A DNA stretch of 5,548 nt, taken from assembly GCA_017547265.1 (NCBI GenBank), contig JAFYQC010000334.1, positions 1-5,548 on the forward strand. The letters run 5' to 3'. Below, piece by piece: positions 1 through 5,534 of this stretch (within the stretch, counting starts at the first letter, position 1; every line of letters begins with the position of its first letter). The notes beneath the pieces are model-generated. The model saw only the letters and a program-made list of their open reading frames with translations, ran no database searches and had not been told where the DNA came from. The DNA comes from Kiritimatiellia bacterium. Its GTDB lineage: Bacteria > Verrucomicrobiota > Kiritimatiellia > RFP12 > UBA1067. The translations under genes were made by a program, and so were the position numbers.

Positions 1-948
1 CATTACGAACTCTACCGCGATGGCACATTCGTATCCACTGTCACGAATGAAGTTCACGAGGGAATCCCGTATCGAGTCGCTCGTTACGAGGATCTTGGAC
101 TCGGAACGCATTCTAATTACACTTATAGGATTAGAAAGGTCATGAAAGACGGTACGAAGGGTGATTTCTCAAAGCCGTTTTTGGGGAAGACGCGAAAGGT
201 ATGGGATACGGAGTCGATCGAGAGCGAAGGCCTGCGCGTCGAGTTTAACCGCAACGGAGGATACGTGACGAGCTGGTGTCCGCTCGGTGGTGAAGAGGTG
301 CTGTTCCGCCCGAAGCGCGCGAACTGGGGCGAAGAGGAGGTTCACGGCGGCATACCGCTCTGCTGGCCGTGGTTCGGGAACCCGCCGAGTGAGGGACTTC
401 CGAAGCATGGTCTGGCGCGGTATGCGAAATGGCGGCTGGAGGAGAAGATTGGCAAAAGCGCACTCCGGTGGTCTCTCGTCTCGACGCCCGAGACGATGAA
501 GGTCTGGCCGCACGCGTTCCGGCTTGACTACACGGTGCGGGTTTCGGGACGAATGCTGACGCTCGAATTGACGGCGACGAACACCGGGACGGAGCCATTT
601 GAGGAGAACGGCGGGTTCCATCCATACTTCAGGGTGGCAGATCCGCTGAAGGTCGCGCTCAACGGAGCGGCGATCGCGGAAGAGTCGTATCGTGAGACGG
701 AAGTGGCTGACGGTGAACAGCGTGAGCTCGCCGATCTCGTGACGGGGTGTCGTCTTGTGCTGAAAGCCGAGGGGAACGAGGACTGGCTCGCGTGGAATCC
801 GGGGCGAGCAAGGACGCCGCTGTGCAAGACGCTTGGTCCGGACGAGTGGAAGGGCTTCTTCTGCGTGGAACCCTACACTGCGACGCCGCGCATCCTGGCT
901 CCTGGCGAGTCTCACCGGATGACTCTGACGGTCGAGTACATGAAATAG
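1..948 (+). CDS. FN3-like segment fused to YeaD-like D-hexose-6-phosphate mutarotase / aldose-1-epimerase domain (5' end off window)
   Basis: The frame is open from base 1, so this is the C-terminal 315 residues of a longer protein. The Met at 142 is probably internal, because it has no properly spaced ribosome-binding site and protein-like sequence runs through it. Residues 1-47 (YELYRDG at the start, SNYTYRI near the end) look like the last strands of a fibronectin type III domain. From about residue 70 the protein matches the YeaD/galactose-mutarotase beta-sandwich family: GGIPLCWPWFG, then LPKHGLAR, then GGFHPYFRV, then FFCVEPYTAT. The expected catalytic residues are present: His136 in KHGLAR, His207 in FHPYF and Glu290 in CVEP. 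The family interconverts alpha and beta anomers of hexoses or hexose-6-phosphates. The fucosidase gene starts 27 bases downstream, which suggests a shared transcript. The FN3 fusion is unusual, because YeaD-type enzymes are normally single-domain cytoplasmic proteins. Family confidence is high; substrate and location are unknown. Confidence 0.88.
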   Translation, partial: HYELYRDGTFVSTVTNEVHEGIPYRVARYEDLGLGTHSNYTYRIRKVMKDGTKGDFSKPFLGKTRKVWDTESIESEGLRVEFNRNGGYVTSWCPLGGEEVLFRPKRANWGEEEVHGGIPLCWPWFGNPPSEGLPKHGLARYAKWRLEEKIGKSALRWSLVSTPETMKVWPHAFRLDYTVRVSGRMLTLELTATNTGTEPFEENGGFHPYFRVADPLKVALNGAAIAEESYRETEVADGEQRELADLVTGCRLVLKAEGNEDWLAWNPGRARTPLCKTLGPDEWKGFFCVEPYTATPRILAPGESHRMTLTVEYMK

Positions 949-975
949 ATCTTGGACTTCTAAAGGAGGAACAAC

Positions 976-2064
976 ATGACAGACAGACGGCAGTTCATAA
1001 AAGGCGGCGTGGGCGCACTTGCTTTCGCGGCTACGTTCGACCTTGCGGCGGAATCTACGGACAGCCCTGCGCTGGCTGCGCAGAAGAAGTGGTTCCGCGA
1101 GGCGCAATACGGCATGATGGTGCATTGGGGAATTTATTCGCTATTGGGCGGCGAGTGGAAGGGCAAGGTCATGCCGTACATCGCCGAGTGGGCGCAGGCG
1201 TATTTCAAAATACCCAACGCCGAGTATGCGAAGCTTGCAAAGGCGTTCAACCCGATTTACTTCAATGCCGACGAGTGGGTGCAGATAGCGCGTGACGCGG
1301 GTATGAAATACATCGTCCTTACATCGAAGCACCATGACGGATTCGCTATGTTCCGCTCCAAGGCGTCGAAGTTCAATGTGGTTGACGCAACTCCGTTTGG
1401 TCGTGATGTCGTCGGGGAGCTTGCCGAGGCTTGCCGCGAACACGGGATGAAGCTTGGCCTCTACTACTCACAGGATCTCGACTGGAGCCATCCCGACGGC
1501 GGTGGATACACGCGTTCGGACTACAACTGGGGCGACGGAAAGACCACTTGGGCGAATAGTTGGGATTTCACGGACAAATCCAAGAAGGACTTTTCCCGCT
1601 ATTTTGAGGAAAAGGCGAAGCCGCAGGTTCGCGAGATACTGACGCAGTACGGCGACCTGTGCCTAATCTGGTTCGACATAGGGTCAACGCTTACGGAAGA
1701 CCAGGCGTATGACCTCTATTCGATGGTGCGCCGCCTCCAGCCCGGATGTCTCGTCAATTCCCGCATAGGCGGCGGTTCGCGCAACGGCACGAACAAGCGT
1801 ATCGTATGCGACTACACTTCTTCCGGCGACAACGAGATACCGAAGGACGACAAGAGCGGGATGCTCTACGAGACGTGCGGAACGATCAACGATTCGTGGG
1901 GATACAAGCCGACAGACCAGAACTGGAAGAGCGCGAAAACGATTCGCGCGAACCGCGAGCATCTGAAGTCGATAGGCGCGAACTATCTCCTTAACGTTGG
2001 CCCAGACGGACTTGGCCGCATCCCTGCAAGGAGCGTTGACATTCTGGTGGAGGCGAAATCATGA
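976..2064 (+). CDS. Exported GH29 alpha-L-fucosidase, short at the C-terminus
   Basis: The product is predicted to hydrolyse terminal alpha-L-fucose from glycans. The start is set by a strong AGGAGG at 964-969, six bases before the ATG. Residues 3-10 (DRRQFIKG) resemble a twin-arginine signal and are followed by a short Ala/Gly-rich hydrophobic stretch to about residue 25, so Tat export to the periplasm or outside is likely. GH29 hallmarks follow in order: GMMVHWGIYS (46-55), the TSKHHDGFAMF block (116-126), GLYYSQDLDW (161-170), the nucleophile region LIWFDIG (Asp234), YETCGTINDSWGY (298-310, where Glu299 is a possible acid/base) and NYLLNVGPDGLGRIP (336-350). The protein ends only 12 residues after that block. 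Family members usually continue with a further helix containing an NGEAIYG-like segment and often a beta-sandwich. It is therefore probably truncated, and activity is uncertain. The stop overlaps a downstream ATG (ATGA, 2061-2064), but the resulting frame has only 26 codons. Confidence 0.9.
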   Translation: MTDRRQFIKGGVGALAFAATFDLAAESTDSPALAAQKKWFREAQYGMMVHWGIYSLLGGEWKGKVMPYIAEWAQAYFKIPNAEYAKLAKAFNPIYFNADEWVQIARDAGMKYIVLTSKHHDGFAMFRSKASKFNVVDATPFGRDVVGELAEACREHGMKLGLYYSQDLDWSHPDGGGYTRSDYNWGDGKTTWANSWDFTDKSKKDFSRYFEEKAKPQVREILTQYGDLCLIWFDIGSTLTEDQAYDLYSMVRRLQPGCLVNSRIGGGSRNGTNKRIVCDYTSSGDNEIPKDDKSGMLYETCGTINDSWGYKPTDQNWKSAKTIRANREHLKSIGANYLLNVGPDGLGRIPARSVDILVEAKS

Positions 2065-2086
2065 GAACGCTATTCGTAACAATTAA

Positions 2087-2218
2087 TATCCCTTTTGGGG
2101 CGGCTTCAAGTGCTACTTCCCGTGGGAGGATCGCTGGATGAATGTTGAGAAAGGAAACATCCTGCCTGACTTCACGCGCTCGATAGTTGTTTGCATTTCA
2201 AATAGGAGCGGGGAATAG
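2087..2218 (+). pseudogene. Orphan protein-like fragment, unrecognised
   Basis: The gap between the fucosidase stop and the first lactonase fragment holds one stretch that reads like real protein. After an in-frame TAA at 2084, the frame gives 43 codons beginning YPFWGGFKCYFPWEDRW and ending at TAG 2216-2218. The aromatic-rich composition and the run of charged residues look coding rather than random. There is no ribosome-binding site, and the only Met is at codon 18 (2138). I do not recognise the family. It may be what remains of a gene that once followed the fucosidase, or of a different C-terminal part, broken when the accessory region formed. An alternative frame from the ATGA overlap (2061-2141, 26 codons) is less protein-like. 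Confidence 0.3.
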
Positions 2219-2230
2219 TCGGAGGTAAAG

Positions 2231-2380
2231 TTGCTGCCTATGTCCTGCACCATGACTGTCTATCTTGGATGCTATACCGACAGCGCCCATCCGAATGGGC
2301 TCAAGGCGCTTGAGCTTGACGAGGTCTCTGGCGCGATGTCCGTGCGTGCCGAGGAACTTGTGGGGAGAGACCCCGGGTAG
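2231..2380 (+). pseudogene. 5' fragment of a 6-phosphogluconolactonase-type lactonase (copy A)
   Basis: This short frame reads YLGCYTDSAHPNGL followed by ALELDEVSGAMSVRAEELV and GRDP, then stops at TAG 2378-2380. That is the first blade of the seven-bladed beta-propeller lactonase family (YbhE/Pgl type), which normally runs beyond 300 residues. Here only about 49 codons exist, so no functional lactonase can be made. A TTG at 2231 lies five bases after GGAGG (2221-2225) and is the best-placed start; in-frame ATGs at 2240 and 2252 are alternatives. Most of the fragment is repeated at 3674-3800 with about 92% identity. The intact gene is not in the window. A translated short peptide cannot be excluded, but a remnant is the simpler reading. 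Confidence 0.6.
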
Positions 2381-2393
2381 GGTTGTGATTTTG
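2267..2393 (+). repeat. Direct repeat, copy A (lactonase 5' remnant plus tail)
   Basis: Aligned without gaps to 3674-3800, 117 of 127 bases are identical, and 2308-2374 (67 bases) is a perfect match. Six of the differences cluster in the first ~40 bases and four lie after GGGGAGAGACCCC. Similarity continues past the point where lactonase coding sequence ends (GGTTGYGATTTTG), so the already truncated fragment was what got copied. The two copies flank the Fic gene in the same orientation, 1407 bp apart. Confidence 0.92.
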
Positions 2394-2485
2394 TTTGGAT
2401 AAAGATGCAATTCTGAAAGATAACGCGAATCTATGCGAAGGTCGATGGCTAAGAAGATAAAAGAGAAAATACGCCAATTCACTGA

Positions 2486-2574
2486 TTTGCGGCTCATTAG
2501 TGGCGTAAAAACCGCTTTTTGCGGCTCATTGTGAGCCGCAAATATGGTATAATATCGGCATGTTGAGCCGCAAG
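2486..2574. promoter_or_regulatory. Symmetric four-half-site operator of the Fic gene
   Basis: TTTGCGGCTCA occurs at 2486-2496 and 2518-2528. Its reverse complement TGAGCCGCAAA occurs at 2532-2542, and with 10 of 11 bases at 2564-2573. The inner pair forms a perfect 11-3-11 palindrome. The outer pair is centred on the same dyad (base 2530), and both spacings are exactly 32 bp, close to three helical turns. The sites bracket the -10 box and the right outer site runs into the Shine-Dalgarno sequence. This strongly suggests a repressor operator. The winged-helix N-terminus of the adjacent Fic protein is the obvious candidate binder (inference). Confidence 0.85.
2545..2560 (+). promoter_or_regulatory. 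Extended -10 promoter of the Fic gene
   Basis: TGG followed by a consensus TATAAT at 2548-2553 forms an extended -10 element. No good -35 is seen at the usual distance, where the sequence is CTCATT inside the operator. The predicted transcription start is near A2560, which is itself the first base of an ATG. The box sits between inner and outer operator half-sites, so bound repressor would block RNA polymerase. Confidence 0.75.
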
Positions 2575-2584
2575 GAGGGCTGCT

Positions 2585-3625
2585 ATGCAATTGATCGATG
2601 AAATACTTGAGTATCTTCAGTATCATTCGATGTCCAGTCGTCTGGATGTCGAACGACATCTTTCGAGCAAGGTCAGCTCTGCTACGGTAAAGCGGCAGAT
2701 TGCCAGGGGGATTGAGGATGGACTCATCGTCTCGCATGGCAATAACCGTTCAACTGTGTATTCGATTACGCCAAAGGCCCATCTGCTTCGGACGGTCAAT
2801 CTTGACTCGTACTATGCCAAGGATATGGATCAGAGGGATGTTCAGACTGGCTACAATTTTGACTTGATTCGTGACGAACTGCCTAAGATCGACGTGTTCT
2901 CCGCCGACGAGAAGGCGCGGCTTGACGAATGCCAGAATGTATTCACGGAACACATGAAGGAGATGACACCAGGTACGAAGGCGTATGATCGCGAGCTTGA
3001 ACGCCTGGGAATCGACCTTAGCTGGAAATCGGCGCAGATCGAGGGAAACACCTATACGTTGATCGAGACCGAAACGCTGCTCAAGGATCTCAAGGAGGCC
3101 AAGGGGCGAACGCACGAAGAAGCGCAGATGCTTTTGAACCACAAGTCGGCGCTGAAGGCAATCATCGCAAATCCTGGGTATTTCGCGCGACTTTCGCTTG
3201 CCCGAATCGAAGATATCCACGCGGCACTGGTCGAAAACATGGGCGTCAACGCATCGTTGCGTTATCGTCGCGTGAGGATTACGGGTACAAAATACCAGCC
3301 CCTTGACGTCGAATCGCAGATTCGCGAGGCCGTGGATGACATGTGTGCGTTGATCAACGGCAAGGAAAACCCGTATGAAAAGGCCCTGCTGGCTTTGTTG
3401 CTCATTTCCTACATCCAGCCGTTTGAGGATGGAAACAAGCGAACAAGCCGTCTTGTATCCAATGCCTTGTTGCTCGCTTACGGGCATTGTCCGTTGACGT
3501 TTCGCTCGGTTGACGCGAACGATTACCGCGCGGCCTTGCTGCTCTTCTACGAGCAGAACAACATTTCAGCGTTCAAGCGCATTTTCATAGACCAGGCAGA
3601 GTTTGCCGTTCACGAGTACTTTTAA
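2585..3625 (+). CDS. Winged-helix Fic-family protein with Gln at the catalytic His position
   Basis: The 346-residue product starts at the ATG six bases after AGGAGG (2573-2578). Residues 1-65 look like a winged helix-turn-helix domain. Residues ~100-200 resemble the Fic N-terminal region and contain the inhibitory-helix motif S149-AQI-E153-G-N, matching [S/T]xxxE[G/N]. A flap-like segment RYRRVRITGTKYQP lies at 227-239. The core motif at 278-289 is QPFEDGNKRTSR, where canonical Fic enzymes have HPFx[D/E]GN[G/K]R. Fic enzymes transfer AMP or other phosphate-containing groups to target hydroxyls and use that His as the base, so normal AMPylation may be lost or changed. The codon is CAG (3416-3418), and the rest of the motif is well kept. 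The elaborate operator upstream and the DNA-binding domain suggest an autoregulator, perhaps with Fic acting as a sensor or scaffold (inference). It lies between two lactonase-fragment repeats. Confidence 0.9.
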   Translation: MQLIDEILEYLQYHSMSSRLDVERHLSSKVSSATVKRQIARGIEDGLIVSHGNNRSTVYSITPKAHLLRTVNLDSYYAKDMDQRDVQTGYNFDLIRDELPKIDVFSADEKARLDECQNVFTEHMKEMTPGTKAYDRELERLGIDLSWKSAQIEGNTYTLIETETLLKDLKEAKGRTHEEAQMLLNHKSALKAIIANPGYFARLSLARIEDIHAALVENMGVNASLRYRRVRITGTKYQPLDVESQIREAVDDMCALINGKENPYEKALLALLLISYIQPFEDGNKRTSRLVSNALLLAYGHCPLTFRSVDANDYRAALLLFYEQNNISAFKRIFIDQAEFAVHEYF

Positions 3626-3643
3626 CTCAAGGGAATGGCGAAA

Positions 3644-3817
3644 ATGAATGCGGACAAACTGAAGATTGCGTTAGGATGCTATACTGACGTGGCCCATCCG
3701 AATGGGCTGAAGGTGCTTGAGCTTGACGAGGTCTCTGGCGCGATGTCCGTGCGTGCCGAGGAACTTGTGGGGAGAGACCCCAGATTGGGTTGCGATTTTG
3801 CGGCAAGAGGAGCGTAG
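3644..3817 (+). pseudogene. 5' fragment of a 6-phosphogluconolactonase-type lactonase (copy B)
   Basis: The 57-codon frame reads MNADKLKIALGCYTDVAHPN, then GLKVLELDEVSGAMSVRAEE, then LVGRDP, and departs from the family in a tail RLGCDFAARGA before TAG. The ATG at 3644 is preferred over the one at 3635, because AAGGGA (3629-3634) is nine bases upstream of it and too close to 3635. Only the first propeller blade is present, so this is a remnant rather than an enzyme. It begins right behind the Fic stop and ends before the hipBA regulatory region. It differs from copy A at Val/Ser and Val/Ala positions in the N-terminal part, so the two copies have diverged or came from different paralogues. Confidence 0.6.
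3674..3800 (+). repeat. Direct repeat, copy B
   Basis: This is the partner of the repeat at 2267-2393 (117 of 127 identical, offset 1407). Similarity ends sharply at GATTTTG: copy A continues TTTGGATAAA and copy B continues CGGCAAGAGG. About 25 bases further on, copy B has TATTAGGGATA (3822-3832), which weakly recalls the ATTAGGATAAA end of the third element. A small insertion within copy B is possible. Confidence 0.9.
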
Positions 3818-3843
3818 GAGTGTATTAGGGATATCTTTGTCGC

Positions 3844-3903
3844 CCCGTTCGGGTTGATTTTGTTGAATGAGAGCCAGATTTTGGGAAAATCAACCCGAAC
3901 GGG
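3844..3903. promoter_or_regulatory. 18-bp perfect inverted repeat, likely HipB operator
   Basis: CCCGTTCGGGTTGATTTT (3844-3861) is matched by its exact reverse complement at 3886-3903, with a 24-base centre. Each arm contains its own small dyad, CCCGTTCGGG or CCCGAACGGG, with centres 50 bp apart. The right dyad extends to AACCCG-AA-CGGGTT (3892-3905) and overlaps the -35 box. HipB-type antitoxins bind paired palindromes at their own promoter, so two operator sites are the best reading. A terminator is less likely because no T-run follows. Confidence 0.75.
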
Positions 3904-3941
3904 TTGACGGATGGCGGTGGGAATTGATATACTCTACGGCA
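3904..3941 (+). promoter_or_regulatory. hipBA promoter, predicted leaderless
   Basis: TTGACG (3904-3909) and TATACT (3928-3933) are separated by 18 bases. Seven bases after the -10 comes the ATG at 3941, so the transcript should begin at or within a base or two of the start codon. There is no ribosome-binding site in front of that ATG, which fits leaderless translation. Confidence 0.75.
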
Positions 3942-4165
3942 TGAAAACGACATCAATGGCAGATATAGCTGGCATTGTCCGAAACGAGAGAAAGCGACAA
4001 GGGGCGACGCAGGTTCAGTTGTCTCAAGTTGCCAATGTTGGAATTCGCTTTCTGCGAGACGTAGAAGATGGCAAACCATCTGTGCATTTTGACAAGTTGA
4101 TGCGTATTTTATCTGTTCTTGGCATTACAGTTGACATCCTTACGAACGAAGAGACCTCGGCATGA
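3941..4165 (+). CDS. hipB: HipB-like antitoxin, Cro/C1-type HTH repressor
   Basis: The 74-residue product has a Cro/C1-type helix-turn-helix: IAGIVRNERKRQGATQVQLS, then QVANVGIRFLRDVEDGKPSV, then HFDKLMRILSVLGITVDIL. The TQVQLSQVANV and RFLRDVEDGK segments are the recognisable HTH helices. The C-terminus is short and acidic. An upstream in-frame ATG at 3911 is rejected as the start because it lies inside the -35/-10 spacer. HipB antitoxins bind and silence the HipA kinase and repress their own operon. The gene overlaps hipA by four bases (ATGA), the usual arrangement for coupled translation. The inverted repeat at 3844-3903 is its likely binding site. Confidence 0.88.
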   Translation: MKTTSMADIAGIVRNERKRQGATQVQLSQVANVGIRFLRDVEDGKPSVHFDKLMRILSVLGITVDILTNEETSA

Positions 4166-5400
4166 CAGAACGGCTCAAAGTCTATCTAAACGGAACACAG
4201 GCGGGAGTCCTCGCGTGGGATTCTGAACTTGATGTATTCTCGTTCAGCTACATTTCCGATTATCTTGTGCGAGACAGGGCGGTGCCAATATCGAAGTCCC
4301 TGCCACTTAGGGAAGACGTTTTCGACGCTCTTGCCTCGCGTACGTTTTTCGAGAACCTTCTGCCGCCGGAAGTTGTCCGCCGCAAGTTGGAGAAAATCCT
4401 TCATCACGATTGGCGAAATACTTTTGCCTTTTTGAAGGAACTTGGCGGTGACTGTGCTGGTGCCATATCCCTTTGTCCTGAAGATGTTGAACCAGGAAGT
4501 GTCGATGACAGCATCCGAGAACTTTCGGAAGACGAGGCCGATGAAATCCTGAGGGCGTTGCCGGAGCGACCGCTGCTTCAAGGTCTTGTCGATGGGTACC
4601 GAATTTCCGTTGCGGGAGCGCAGGACAAGCTTGTTGCCAGAGTGCGCGACGGGCGACTGGCCCTGCCTCTCTATGGCTCAGCGTCGACTCACATTGTCAA
4701 GCCGGAAATGACGATTTGCCATGGTTCGGTTGAGAACGAGTGCTTTTGCCAGCGTCTTGCCTCGAGGCTTGGCATGGCGGCGGCAGAGGCGTCGATTCTT
4801 GACATAAAGTCAAGGGCGTACTATGTGTCGGAACGATACGACCGCGAGTTGTCTGGCGGGTCTGTGCGGCGTGTTCCTCAGGAAGATTTTTGCCAGGCGA
4901 TGGGAGTTCCTGCCGAGGAGAAGTACGAGTCAGACGGTGGCCCGTCGGCAGTTCGGTGTTTTCGGTTCCTGCGTGATGCGGGCTTTGGATTCGCCGCGCT
5001 CACGGGCTTTGTCGATGCGCTTGCATTCAATTTCATCGTAGGGAATGCCGATGCTCACGCGAAGAACTTCGCCATTCTTTATCGTGACGGGAAGGCGTCG
5101 CTCGCTCCGCTTTACGACACGCTCTCGACAGCGGCCTATCCCAATCTGACGCCGCGTATGGCAATGAGCATCGGTGGGGCGCGCGACTTTGGCGAAGTGA
5201 CAGCCATGTCGTTCGATGCGTTTGCGGTGAAGTGTGACATCAATCCGAAGTTCGTGCGCGATAGGATTGCGAGGATTTCCGAAGAATTGTCCGACGCTAT
5301 GGGCGATATAGCTGTAGAGCTTTCCGACACTGGGCATCCATCTCCACTCTACAAAGACATCGCCACACAGTCGCAACGCAGGATCAAACAGCTTGTCTAG
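4162..5400 (+). CDS. hipA: HipA-like serine/threonine kinase toxin
   Basis: The 412-residue product appears intact and close in length to Escherichia coli HipA (440). An N-terminal coupling domain (about 1-110) includes KVYLNGTQAGVL and the FFENLLPPE segment. The kinase part shows RISVAGAQDK (147-156), where Ser149 matches the autophosphorylated Ser150 of E. coli HipA. It also has THIVKPE (Lys180, ATP binding), VPQEDFCQAMG (238-248), the catalytic loop VGNADAHAKN (Asp297, Asn302) and APLYDT (Asp319, metal binding). All key residues are present, so an active kinase is expected. Known HipA proteins phosphorylate aminoacyl-tRNA synthetases such as GltX and induce dormancy; the target here is unknown. 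The gene has little Shine-Dalgarno sequence and probably depends on translational coupling to hipB. Confidence 0.95.
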   Translation: MTERLKVYLNGTQAGVLAWDSELDVFSFSYISDYLVRDRAVPISKSLPLREDVFDALASRTFFENLLPPEVVRRKLEKILHHDWRNTFAFLKELGGDCAGAISLCPEDVEPGSVDDSIRELSEDEADEILRALPERPLLQGLVDGYRISVAGAQDKLVARVRDGRLALPLYGSASTHIVKPEMTICHGSVENECFCQRLASRLGMAAAEASILDIKSRAYYVSERYDRELSGGSVRRVPQEDFCQAMGVPAEEKYESDGGPSAVRCFRFLRDAGFGFAALTGFVDALAFNFIVGNADAHAKNFAILYRDGKASLAPLYDTLSTAAYPNLTPRMAMSIGGARDFGEVTAMSFDAFAVKCDINPKFVRDRIARISEELSDAMGDIAVELSDTGHPSPLYKDIATQSQRRIKQLV

Positions 5401-5422
5401 TGTGGAGCACCACCGGTCTGAT

Positions 5423-5473
5423 GGAAACTGCGGGGAGAGACTCCGACTTGTGGGTTTGCTTGATTAGGATAAA
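5423..5473 (+). repeat. Third, short boundary element (copy C)
   Basis: Just behind the hipA stop, 5423-5473 aligns without gaps to 2353-2403 of copy A with 34 of 51 bases identical. Two blocks are perfect, GGGGAGAGAC (5432-5441) and GGATAAA (5467-5473), and they are separated by exactly 25 bases in both copies. The in-frame reading ETAGRDS resembles EELVGRDP of the lactonase fragment. It looks like a decayed or partial copy of the same boundary sequence. The match is modest outside the two blocks, so relatedness is likely but not certain. Confidence 0.5.
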
Positions 5474-5511
5474 ATGTTGCCGAGTGTGGGTTTTATCGCG
5501 AGGCGGCCTTT

Positions 5512-5534
5512 TGGTATAATCTTGGGTAATAATG
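5512..5534 (+). promoter_or_regulatory. Extended -10 promoter of a gene leaving the window
   Basis: TGG plus TATAAT (5515-5520) repeats the extended -10 pattern of the Fic promoter; both read TGGTATAATNTNGG. A start codon at 5532 (reading MELVG before the window ends) lies only eleven bases after the box, giving a very short leader. The -35 region is weak (TTTATC). The gene itself cannot be judged from five codons. Confidence 0.55.

Noticed and set aside
169..1125. Long open frame on the minus strand (318 codons)
   Set aside because: It is antisense to the mutarotase and fucosidase, is rich in Arg/His/Pro and shows no recognisable motif. It is a by-product of codon bias on the + strand.
2362..2393. 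Hairpin GGGG-AGAGA-CCCC followed by a T-rich stretch as an intrinsic terminator
   Set aside because: The stem is only four pairs and the T-run does not start directly after it. The copy behind hipA pairs less well. It was kept as part of the repeat, not as a terminator.
2504..2523. CGTAAAAAC / CTTTTTGCG dyad as a terminator
   Set aside because: The stem is weak and A/T-based with a wobble pair, and no T-run follows. It overlaps operator half-sites, which explain the region better.
2433..2534. Short + strand frame of 33 codons (MRRSMAKKIKEK...)
   Set aside because: It has no ribosome-binding site or promoter, and its second half is the Fic operator sequence, so it is most likely not coding.
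3911..3940. Upstream ATG of hipB at 3911 as the true start
   Set aside because: It lies between the -35 and -10 boxes, so it would not be in the transcript from that promoter. The HTH alignment needs no residues before 3941.
2353..5473. Integron attC sites between the modules
   Set aside because: No paired GTTRRRY/RYYYAAC core sites or typical imperfect palindromes were found at the module edges, and no integrase is present in the window.
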